From: CAINEC01 sp046303115
GTDB lineage: Bacteria; Bacteroidota; Bacteroidia; AKYH767-A; OLB10
NCBI GenBank assembly: GCA_046303115.1
Contig: JBKCGZ010000117.1
Location: 1 to 5,968 of the forward strand
Length of the DNA: 5,968 bases
Direction of reading: 5' to 3'
Numbering within the stretch: the stretch's first letter is position 1; the number at the start of each line of letters is the position of its first letter. The position numbers were made by a program, and so were the translations under genes. Shown one piece after another: positions 1 to 5,968 of the stretch. The notes under the pieces were generated by a model. That model was not told where the DNA came from. It was given only the letters and a program-made list of their open reading frames with translations, and ran no database searches.

Positions 1-1587
1 TTCACGAATTCCTGTATCGATTAACCTATTCTCTCCAAACTTCGCTTGTAATCCAGCATACGTCTGATTCACGCCACCAATATTTCCAACGTCTTCTCCG
101 AAAATAACAATCGATTTATTTTTTTCTAATTGAACATCCCAATTCGCTTGCAATACTTCACGTCCATCCATCAATTGCTCTGTTGAAGGATATTCAATAG
201 CAACTGGTGTCACGTTTAATGCAGATAATTCAGACTGGCTATATAGGTAATCGTTATAGCGATCTTTGTTAATCAGCAATTGTTGGCTCAAGAAATTGAT
301 AAGGTTTGTTTTACCTACAGATTGTTCGCCCTTCAAATAACGAAGTGCTTTTTTAATTGCAACAATCCCATCTTTTCTTTCTGGAGTTGATAGTTCAGAA
401 AGCGACTGTGCGATACGCTCAATGAAAACTTTGTTAGCACTTGATGCAGCTGCATCGTTGATGAAATGTACTGCTTGTTGCGTCTCGTTCTTAACACCGT
501 TTAAAAAAGCATTCCAGGCATTTTGTTTTGCTTGATTAACGATCTTCTTTGATTCTTCTTCGATGGCATCTAATTCTTCAGCAGTTGCAATGGCCGCATT
601 GATTAACCATTCTTTCATCTTTCTGATGCAATCGTATTCATCTTCCCAAGTTAATCTGTCTTTGGACTTATAACGTTCATGCGACCCCGAAGTAGAGTGA
701 CCTTGTGGCTGTGTCATTTCGCGAACGTGAACTAAAACGGGTACATGCTCTGTACGCGCAATGTGAGATGCTCTTTCGTAAAGCTCTACTAAGCCTACGT
801 AATCCCAACCTTTGCCAGTTAAAATCACATATCCATTTTTCTCTTCTGTTCTTTCGAAACCGCTTAAGATTTCAGAAATATTTTGTTTGGTGGTTTGATA
901 CTTTGCAGGAACAGAAATTCCGTAGCCATCATCCCATACACTAATCACCATCGGTATTTGTAAAACACCAGCAGCATTAATCGATTCCCAAAATAATCCT
1001 TCCGACGTAGATGCATCACCGATAGTGCCATAAGCAACTTCATTTCCATTACGGGTGAATGAAGTTGATTCATTTGCTAATTCTGGAAACGCACGATATA
1101 ATTTTGATGCATAAGCTAATCCTAAAAGTCGAGGCATTTGTCCGCCAGTAGGAGAGATGTCAGCAGAAGAATTTTTCATTGCTGTTAGATCTTTCCATGT
1201 TCCATCAGGATTCAATGAACGTGTACCATAGTGGCCATTCATCATACGACCTGCCGAGCAAGGTTCTGCTTCTATCGATGGATCTGCATATAATTGCGCG
1301 AAAAATTCTTGAATACTTAGCATACCTGTCGCGAACATAAACGTCTGATCACGATAGTATCCCGAACGGAAGTCGCCATTTTTAAACGACTTTGCCATTG
1401 CTAGCTGGGCAATCTCTTTTCCGTCTCCGAATATTCCAAATTTGGCTTTACCTGTTAGAACTTCTTTCCTTCCTAATAAACTTGCCTGGCGACTTTCATT
1501 AGCAATACGAAAATCATTCAGCAGGGCTGCCTTAAATTCTTCAAACGTAAGTTCTTGAGATGTAGTATTTTGAGTGCTATTTGACAT
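1..1587 (-). CDS. 2-oxoacid dehydrogenase E1 component, alpha/beta fusion, thiamine-diphosphate dependent (C-terminus beyond left edge)
   Basis: The frame is open without a stop from ATG at 1587 to base 1, giving 529 residues. The first ~340 residues match E1 alpha: a cofactor motif GDAS (190-193) pairs with WDDGYGIS (218-225), and the mobile loop GHSTS is at 296-300. A helical, charged linker (~340-465) leads into the start of the E1 beta part, with FGEDVG (496-501) and then DTGIRE (524-529), whose final Glu aligns with the catalytic Glu of the human E1 beta DTPISE motif. The rest of the beta part lies outside the window. E1 proteins decarboxylate a 2-oxoacid on thiamine diphosphate and acylate the lipoyl group of E2 in a cytoplasmic complex. 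Single-chain E1 fusions of this kind are known in Bacteroidota. The substrate (pyruvate, branched-chain 2-oxoacid or 2-oxoglutarate) cannot be decided here. The Mg-ligand Asn of the usual motif is Asp (D220). The gene lies 54 bases downstream of the prenyltransferase gene on the same strand and has its own promoter candidate. Confidence 0.93.
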   Translation of the reverse strand, partial: MSNSTQNTTSQELTFEEFKAALLNDFRIANESRQASLLGRKEVLTGKAKFGIFGDGKEIAQLAMAKSFKNGDFRSGYYRDQTFMFATGMLSIQEFFAQLYADPSIEAEPCSAGRMMNGHYGTRSLNPDGTWKDLTAMKNSSADISPTGGQMPRLLGLAYASKLYRAFPELANESTSFTRNGNEVAYGTIGDASTSEGLFWESINAAGVLQIPMVISVWDDGYGISVPAKYQTTKQNISEILSGFERTEEKNGYVILTGKGWDYVGLVELYERASHIARTEHVPVLVHVREMTQPQGHSTSGSHERYKSKDRLTWEDEYDCIRKMKEWLINAAIATAEELDAIEEESKKIVNQAKQNAWNAFLNGVKNETQQAVHFINDAAASSANKVFIERIAQSLSELSTPERKDGIVAIKKALRYLKGEQSVGKTNLINFLSQQLLINKDRYNDYLYSQSELSALNVTPVAIEYPSTEQLMDGREVLQANWDVQLEKNKSIVIFGEDVGNIGGVNQTYAGLQAKFGENRLIDTGIRE

Positions 1588-1604
1588 ACGAATTCAATAT
1601 CAAA

Positions 1605-1635
1605 CAAAAATAGCAAAAAAACCTTTTTCCGACAA
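1605..1635 (-). promoter_or_regulatory. Candidate Bacteroidota-type promoter for the E1 gene
   Basis: Read on the minus strand, TTG (1635-1633) is followed after 20 bases by TATTTTTG (1612-1605). This fits the known Bacteroidota pattern of a -33 TTG and a -7 TAnnTTTG separated by roughly 17-23 bases. Transcription would start near 1599, leaving a leader of about a dozen bases before the ATG at 1587. The site lies wholly in the gap between the two genes. The region is AT-rich, so a chance match is possible. Confidence 0.42.
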
Positions 1636-1641
1636 CGATTT

Positions 1642-2502
1642 CTATAGCAGAAGTGAGGCGATTACGAAGATGGCTAATGTGATGCTCGCAAGTCCGTTGG
1701 TATTAAAAAAAGCGAAGTTAACACGACTTAAATCATCAGCTTTTACTAATCGGTGCTGATAGATTAATAGTCCGCTGAAAATCAGCCATCCAACGAAATA
1801 TAAAATAGAAAATCCGCCATAAATTCCAGCGGCAAAAAGTGTCATTGCAGTCACTATGTGTAAAATTCTAGCAATCAATAAAGCGTTTTTAAGTCCGAAA
1901 TAAGAGGGAATTGACTTTAAATTATTGGCCTTGTCGAATTTAATATCCTGTAATGCGTAAATGACATCGAAGCCACCAACCCAAGTTAAGACCGAAATGG
2001 AAAATAAAACGGGCAATAAATTAAACACTCCCGTTACGGCTAACCATGCGCCCAAAGGAGCTAAAGCTAATCCTAATCCTAAAACCAAATGACAAAGTGG
2101 GGAAATGCGTTTCATATACGAATAGCCTAATACTACCGATAATGCTATAAAGGAAAGATAAAAGCAAAGGTTATTGATAAATTTAGTGGTGATGATAAAT
2201 CCGACGCAGTTAATGATAATAAATGCTAATGCTGCGTTCGACGAAATTTTTCCTGCAGGAATTTCTCGCTCTTTTGTCCGCGGGTTTTTTGCATCGATAT
2301 TCCGATCTGCCCAGCGGTTAAATCCCATTGCTGCAGAACGCGCGAACACCATGCATAATAAAACTTTAATAGCTAAATCGTAAGTGAAAATACCTTTTCC
2401 AATCACAATTCCTGAAGTAAATCCAATAGCAGCAAACGGTAGTGCAAACACCGTATGGCTAAACTTGATAAACGATAGGTAATTTTTAATTACTTTTAGC
2501 AT
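1642..2502 (-). CDS. ubiA: UbiA-family polyprenyltransferase, MqnP/4-hydroxybenzoate polyprenyltransferase-like
   Basis: This 286-residue, very hydrophobic protein is predicted to be an integral membrane enzyme with about eight or nine helices. UbiA enzymes transfer a polyprenyl chain from its diphosphate to an aromatic ring during quinone synthesis. Both Asp-rich signatures are present: N62-x3-D66-x3-D70 followed by NPRTKEREIPAGKIS, and D179-x2-YALQD (182-186)-x3-D190. These bind Mg and the prenyl diphosphate, and the enzyme looks intact and of normal length. The N-terminal KFSHTVFALPFA segment resembles the bacterial subgroup that includes MqnP of the futalosine menaquinone route. Bacteroidota generally make menaquinone rather than ubiquinone, so MqnP is a better guess than true UbiA, but no other quinone gene is visible here. 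MenA or another UbiA subgroup remains possible. I chose ATG at 2502; an in-frame GTG at 2517 would add only five residues (VYFCS) and overlaps a promoter-like motif. The gene is divergent from the repeat protein. Confidence 0.9.
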   Translation of the reverse strand: MLKVIKNYLSFIKFSHTVFALPFAAIGFTSGIVIGKGIFTYDLAIKVLLCMVFARSAAMGFNRWADRNIDAKNPRTKEREIPAGKISSNAALAFIIINCVGFIITTKFINNLCFYLSFIALSVVLGYSYMKRISPLCHLVLGLGLALAPLGAWLAVTGVFNLLPVLFSISVLTWVGGFDVIYALQDIKFDKANNLKSIPSYFGLKNALLIARILHIVTAMTLFAAGIYGGFSILYFVGWLIFSGLLIYQHRLVKADDLSRVNFAFFNTNGLASITLAIFVIASLLL

Positions 2503-2506
2503 GCTG

Positions 2507-2514
2507 CAAAAATA
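2507..2514 (-). promoter_or_regulatory. Possible -7 promoter element of the prenyltransferase gene
   Basis: Read on the minus strand this is TATTTTTG, a perfect TAnnTTTG and identical to the -7 element proposed for the E1 gene. No TTG lies at the expected -33 distance. If it is used, transcription would begin about at the ATG at 2502, giving a nearly leaderless mRNA. A TATAAT on the same strand (2528-2523) is an alternative. The call is weak because half of the promoter is missing. Confidence 0.25.
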
Positions 2515-2552
2515 CACTTTTGATTATACGAGCAGCTGATTGTCTTAAAATA

Positions 2553-4712
2553 ATGAATCGAATTATTATCATCTTTCTTCTGTTTGTTATGTCGAGTAGC
2601 ATTGTCGCGGGACAAGTATCGCTGAGTCGTGATACTACAGTGAAAGTACTTACCACAAATGGTTCGGTTTTGAAAAATGGCTGGTCATGCGGATTTAATA
2701 ATCCAGTTTTTGCAGAGATTGATTTAAACAATGATGGTACTCAGGATTTAATTGCTTTTGATGGTTTTTCTGCTCGCTTAAATTGCTTTGTTTATAGTAC
2801 TAACGGATACGTATATGCGCCAGAATATAATTCTTTGTTTCCTCAAAACTTAGAAGGGTGGGTAAGGACGTATGATTATGATAATGATGGCGACAAAGAT
2901 GTGTTCAGTTATTTTGCGGGTGGAATTAGAGTAGATCGTAATGAAAGTACTATCTCATCCGGACTTAGTTTCACTAATGTAACGATGCAGTTAAATTGTA
3001 ATTACAGCGGGACTAATCCGAATTTGTTCGTTACGCGAGTCGATATTCCTGCGTTGACAGATATCGATAATGATGGCGATATGGATATTCTGGCTTTTTC
3101 AATTAATGGAAGCTGGATTGATTTAGATAAGAATTTATCGATGGATTCATTAGGAAATAATAATCAGTTTAAATTTCACAATGTGCCAGGTTGCTGGGGT
3201 TACTTTTATAAAGAAGCTGTTGCAAACAAGGCCGTTTTACCTGTGAATACGTCCTGTGCATTATTACCTGCGCATCCATTTCGAATGGATCAGAATAATT
3301 TCGATTCAGGTTCTGCAATTTGGGTAGAAGATTTAGATGGAGATGGAGATAAAGACTTTTTATGCGGCGATAAAGTTGGACGAAATTTATTGAAGGTAGA
3401 AAATTGCGGTAACGCAGATTCTGCCTATGCTTGCGCTCAAGATACCGCTTATCCGTCGAATACAACTTCAGCATCCATGCGAGATATTGCAGCTCCTTAT
3501 TTAATCGATTATGATAAAGATGGTGACAGAGATTTACTCGTAGCAAATTTTAATTCAAGCGGTGAAGATTTTAATAATACTATTTATTACGAAAATATTG
3601 GCACAGCAACATCACCAAATTTTAATTACGTAAAAAACAGATTGCTCATTGATGAAATGATTGATGCAGGCACTTCTTCGCATCCGGTGTTTTTCGATTG
3701 GGATGGAGATGGACTGAAAGATTTGCTAATCAGTAATGATGGATATTACGAGGGTGGAAGCTTCGTTAGTAAGGTGGCGTACTATAAAAATATTTCTCAA
3801 GGTGCTAACCATCAATTTCAAAATATAAATGATAGTATAATTAATTTTCGATCATTGAATATCATTGGAACTCGTCTCGCTTTTGGTGATTTAAACAATG
3901 ATGGAGATCAAGATATGCTTGTTGGTGATGCAACTGGTCGCTTAAGTTATTTTCAGAATATTGGAACTGCTACTAATCCGAATTTTATTTTCTCGCAAGG
4001 GTATTATCAGAATATTGATGTAGGGTCCGACGCTGCTCCTCAGTTAGTAGATGTTAATCGAGATGGATTACTAGATATGTTAATAGGAGAGCGAAATGGG
4101 AATATTAATTACTATCGTAATTCAGGCAGTATTTCTTCTCCTGTTTTTAGCTTTGAAACAGATTCGTTTGGTAAAATCAATGTTGGATTAGGTACGTATG
4201 GAATTGGATACAGTGTTCCATTATTATATGATGTAAACGGAAATTATGAATTGCTGGTTGGTAGTTATAAAGGTGCTTTGTATCATTATAATAATGTCGA
4301 TGGAAATTTGTTGGGTGCTTTTCAATTATTGGATTCTACATTTCAAAGTATAAAAGAACAAACAAAATCTTATCCCGCTATGAATGATGTGGATGGAGAC
4401 GGAAAATTCGATTTGGTGATTGGAAATCAGAGTGGGGGAGTTGTGCTTTACACTCAAAATAACAATAATTCTATAGCAGAAAGTCAACCAGAAAATTTAA
4501 CAATTAAAGTCTATCCTAATCCGGTTTCTGATTTTTTGAATATTGAATCAATAGCAGGCCAGAAAATTGATTTATATACTTTGCAAGGAAGCCTGATGCA
4601 TTCGTTTACTATCGGTAGTGGATTAACGAAAATTGATTTAAGTAATCTTTCTTCAGGGGTTTATTACCTGAAGTCGACATCAAATCATGTTACTAAAGTG
4701 GTTAAGCTTTGA
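2553..4712 (+). CDS. Secreted FG-GAP/VCBS-repeat protein with T9SS type A C-terminal sorting domain
   Basis: The 719-residue protein begins with a signal peptide (MNR, a hydrophobic run, then SSIVAG), with cleavage likely near residue 20 before Gln21. The mature part carries about ten Asp-rich calcium-loop blocks of the DxDxDGxxD type at residues 57, 108, 170, 260, 319, 382, 446, 500, 560 (degenerate) and 612. From residue 345 they alternate with a YxxNxGTATxPNF-like strand. This period of about 60 residues is typical of FG-GAP/VCBS repeats that fold as beta-propellers. The last ~70 residues form a T9SS sorting domain (YPNP 654-657, GVYYLK 702-707), which directs passage across the outer membrane, removal of the domain and usually surface attachment or release. 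No catalytic domain is visible, so a binding or adhesion role is an inference and the ligand is unknown. All eight cysteines lie between residues 46 and 294. ATG at 2553 is chosen because it places the signal peptide at the N-terminus; a TTG at 2520 would put eleven poorly fitting residues before it. Confidence 0.92.
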   Translation: MNRIIIIFLLFVMSSSIVAGQVSLSRDTTVKVLTTNGSVLKNGWSCGFNNPVFAEIDLNNDGTQDLIAFDGFSARLNCFVYSTNGYVYAPEYNSLFPQNLEGWVRTYDYDNDGDKDVFSYFAGGIRVDRNESTISSGLSFTNVTMQLNCNYSGTNPNLFVTRVDIPALTDIDNDGDMDILAFSINGSWIDLDKNLSMDSLGNNNQFKFHNVPGCWGYFYKEAVANKAVLPVNTSCALLPAHPFRMDQNNFDSGSAIWVEDLDGDGDKDFLCGDKVGRNLLKVENCGNADSAYACAQDTAYPSNTTSASMRDIAAPYLIDYDKDGDRDLLVANFNSSGEDFNNTIYYENIGTATSPNFNYVKNRLLIDEMIDAGTSSHPVFFDWDGDGLKDLLISNDGYYEGGSFVSKVAYYKNISQGANHQFQNINDSIINFRSLNIIGTRLAFGDLNNDGDQDMLVGDATGRLSYFQNIGTATNPNFIFSQGYYQNIDVGSDAAPQLVDVNRDGLLDMLIGERNGNINYYRNSGSISSPVFSFETDSFGKINVGLGTYGIGYSVPLLYDVNGNYELLVGSYKGALYHYNNVDGNLLGAFQLLDSTFQSIKEQTKSYPAMNDVDGDGKFDLVIGNQSGGVVLYTQNNNNSIAESQPENLTIKVYPNPVSDFLNIESIAGQKIDLYTLQGSLMHSFTIGSGLTKIDLSNLSSGVYYLKSTSNHVTKVVKL
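2721..4412 (+). repeat. Tandem FG-GAP/VCBS calcium-loop repeats within the secreted protein
   Basis: Ten diverged coding repeats lie here, each built around an Asp/Asn-rich loop. Clear examples are DYDNDGDKD, DLDGDGDKD, DYDKDGDRD, DLNNDGDQD and DVDGDGKFD, usually followed by a hydrophobic strand such as LLVG or LLIS. Block-to-block spacing is 51 to 90 residues, mostly 52-64. The ninth block (DVNGNYELLVG, residue 560) has lost the second half of the loop. The DNA copies differ at many synonymous positions, so these are old repeats kept at the protein level, not a recent DNA expansion. Confidence 0.85.
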
Positions 4713-4734
4713 TTTATTTTTGAATAATCAACTT
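4704..4734. terminator. Imperfect inverted repeat across the convergent stop codons, possible bidirectional terminator
   Basis: The left arm AAG-CT-TTGATT-T-ATT (4704-4718) pairs with the right arm AATAATCAACTT (4723-4734) around a TTTG loop, leaving a two-base and a one-base bulge. The symmetry covers the TGA of the repeat protein and the TAA of the protease gene. It is the only stem-loop I see in the junction, where a terminator is needed for both strands. The stem is AT-rich and no clear T-run follows on either side, so strong intrinsic termination is doubtful. Confidence 0.25.
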
Positions 4735-5968
4735 CTCGGTTTGGATATTTTCTCCCTCTGTAATTCGTAAAAAGTAAACACCGTTTTCCAAATTTGAAAT
4801 GGATAATTCGTTTTCTGTTTTATCAGTTATGAATGCCATTATTTGACTACCAAGTATAGTATAAATTTCAATTTTTCTACTGGAAGCAGCGTTAAAATTG
4901 ATCTGAATAGAAGAACTTGCAGGATTTGGATACAATTTGAAATTGCTGTTATTTATACTTGTAATTCCCGCAGCACTGCATCCTGTCATGACCATCATGG
5001 CGTCTAGTTTACCATGTCCCCAATTATTATTCGGTAAATTACTTCCAGTAAATAAATCTGCTTTTGAGCAATACATGATTTTATTCTTTACATCTTGCCA
5101 ACTTGCTGTTGGAAATGCTTCAAAATACAAGGCTGCGACTCCTGCAACAACAGGCGCTGCAGAAGATGTTCCTCCATCGCGAATATGCTTTCCATCAGTT
5201 GTTAATTTGTAAGGTTGGTTTGCAATAAACCATGCTTGTGCTGAGGCAGGTAATGCCGACATAGTATATTCACCTGTAGAAGTAATATCTGGCTTTGTTC
5301 TTCCATCACGTGTTGGACCTTTACTTGAACTCACTGCTAATGCTCCTTCTGTTGTTGGAAATGTTTGCAGGTTTCCATTATAATCGATGTAGTTATTACG
5401 ATTAACGTATTGCCCTACCGTTATGACTTTGTCACTTGCTTGAAAACTACTGCAAATGGTTTTGTTATAGTCTGGTAAAACATAGTTGCTAATGTTTGGA
5501 TAAGTCCCAGGAGCAGGCAATCCGTAATCAATCATATCAAACGACCATACATCAAACTTTCCTGTTCCAGTACTCATCAAACGGAAATAATCAAATGTAG
5601 AATCAGGAAGGATATAAAAAATAAAACTATAACGATTGCCTAATAGCTGACCGTAGGTCTGATAACGTGCTAATCTGTTTCCAGTAAAGCTCATTATAGA
5701 GTCATTCCTTAAAACACCTACATTGCCTGCAATTCCCATCCATTGATCTTGCGCCACATTGGTATAAATTGGATTTAATGCATCTGCGCCCAACGAGAAT
5801 TTCATGTTTCTTAAATCAGCTGTGTCTGCCCATAGTTCGATATAAATTGAGTTCGAACTGTTATTCACAAACCAAGTAAATAACGTATCGTTTCCTGTTG
5901 GCTGATGAAGTAAATGATGGGCAATGTTTCCTGCGTTTCCAGCAGCAGCAACTACTGTTCTGCCATTC
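4714..5968 (-). CDS. Subtilisin-like serine protease (S8 family), secreted by T9SS; C-terminal part, N-terminus beyond right edge
   Basis: The frame is open from the right edge to TAA at 4716-4714 and shows 417 residues; the true start is outside the window. The visible part opens with NGRTVVAAAGNAGN, the oxyanion-hole segment of subtilases (Asn at visible residue 11). It continues through SSKGPTRDGRTKPDI (about 214-228) to GGTSSAAPVVAG with the catalytic Ser at 268. The catalytic Asp and His must lie upstream and cannot be checked. Between Asn11 and Ser268 there are 257 residues, against about 66 in classical subtilisin, so a domain of roughly 190 residues is inserted; its beta-rich start (WFVNNSSNSIYIELW) recalls the jelly-roll insert of Csp-type subtilases. 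The end carries a T9SS sorting domain (YPNP 346-349, GVYFLR 396-401, final KLIIQK). Such enzymes cleave proteins outside the cell or at its surface; the substrate is unknown. A GTG at 5868 is internal, not the start. The gene converges on the repeat-protein gene. Confidence 0.92.
   Translation of the reverse strand, partial: NGRTVVAAAGNAGNIAHHLLHQPTGNDTLFTWFVNNSSNSIYIELWADTADLRNMKFSLGADALNPIYTNVAQDQWMGIAGNVGVLRNDSIMSFTGNRLARYQTYGQLLGNRYSFIFYILPDSTFDYFRLMSTGTGKFDVWSFDMIDYGLPAPGTYPNISNYVLPDYNKTICSSFQASDKVITVGQYVNRNNYIDYNGNLQTFPTTEGALAVSSSKGPTRDGRTKPDITSTGEYTMSALPASAQAWFIANQPYKLTTDGKHIRDGGTSSAAPVVAGVAALYFEAFPTASWQDVKNKIMYCSKADLFTGSNLPNNNWGHGKLDAMMVMTGCSAAGITSINNSNFKLYPNPASSSIQINFNAASSRKIEIYTILGSQIMAFITDKTENELSISNLENGVYFLRITEGENIQTEKLIIQK

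Noticed and set aside
705..944. 79-codon open frame on the plus strand
   Set aside because: It lies antisense inside the strongly supported E1 coding region and its product resembles nothing recognisable.
1617..1628. AAAAA-CC-TTTTT as a terminator after the prenyltransferase gene
   Set aside because: The loop is only two bases and the stem is all A-T, so no stable hairpin would form.
1574..1759. 61-codon open frame on the plus strand across the E1-prenyltransferase gap
   Set aside because: It overlaps the ends of two well-supported minus-strand genes and has no recognisable features.
2174..2383. 69-codon plus-strand open frame
   Set aside because: It is the antisense of the conserved first Asp-rich motif of the prenyltransferase.
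2480..2498. TAATTTTT and TACTTTTA as plus-strand promoter elements for the repeat protein
   Set aside because: Neither completes TAnnTTTG, and the nearest TTG (2465-2467) gives poor spacing to them.
2498..2505. Perfect 8-base palindrome AGCATGCT over the prenyltransferase ATG
   Set aside because: It is too short for a convincing operator and has no second copy nearby; chance is likely.
2486..2731. 81-codon minus-strand open frame
   Set aside because: It overlaps the start of the prenyltransferase and is antisense to the signal peptide region of the repeat protein.
3169..3546. 125-codon minus-strand open frame
   Set aside because: It is antisense to the calcium-loop repeats; its composition reflects the complement of Asp-rich codons.
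4937..5212. 91-codon plus-strand open frame with a hydrophobic start
   Set aside because: It is antisense to the catalytic Ser region of the subtilase, which has clear family motifs.
5866..5868. GTG as the start of the protease gene
   Set aside because: The frame continues upstream to the window edge and encodes the conserved AAGN oxyanion motif, so the GTG is an internal Val.

Overview
This is a 5,968-base stretch of AT-rich chromosomal DNA that looks like a member of the Bacteroidota. Three things point there. Two proteins end in a type IX secretion (T9SS) C-terminal sorting domain with a YPNP motif and a terminal GVY(Y/F)L strand. The 2-oxoacid dehydrogenase E1 has its alpha and beta parts fused in one chain. 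The TAnnTTTG promoter motifs match the Bacteroidota primary sigma factor, and no gene start has an obvious Shine-Dalgarno sequence. I cannot fix the order or family.

Layout from left to right: (1) positions 1-1587, minus strand, the first 529 residues of an alpha/beta-fused, thiamine-diphosphate-dependent E1 component, cut by the left edge; (2) 1642-2502, minus strand, a complete UbiA-family membrane prenyltransferase, probably involved in quinone synthesis; (3) 2553-4712, plus strand, a complete secreted protein with a signal peptide, about ten FG-GAP/VCBS-type calcium-loop repeats and a T9SS sorting domain; (4) 4714-5968, minus strand, the C-terminal 417 residues of a secreted subtilisin-like (S8) protease with a large insert and a T9SS sorting domain, cut by the right edge.

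The first two genes run in the same direction and both serve central or respiratory metabolism, but a good promoter candidate in the 54-base gap suggests the E1 gene can be transcribed alone. The prenyltransferase and the repeat protein are divergent across 50 bases. The repeat protein and the protease converge with one base between their stop codons. Both are predicted T9SS cargo, so they use the same export route, but nothing here shows that they act together. There are no RNA genes, mobile elements, CRISPR arrays or non-coding stretches longer than 54 bases. I did not find a clearly new biological system. The most interesting points are the altered cofactor motif in the E1, the insert in the protease, the lopsided cysteine distribution in the repeat protein, and the inverted repeat across the convergent stop codons.
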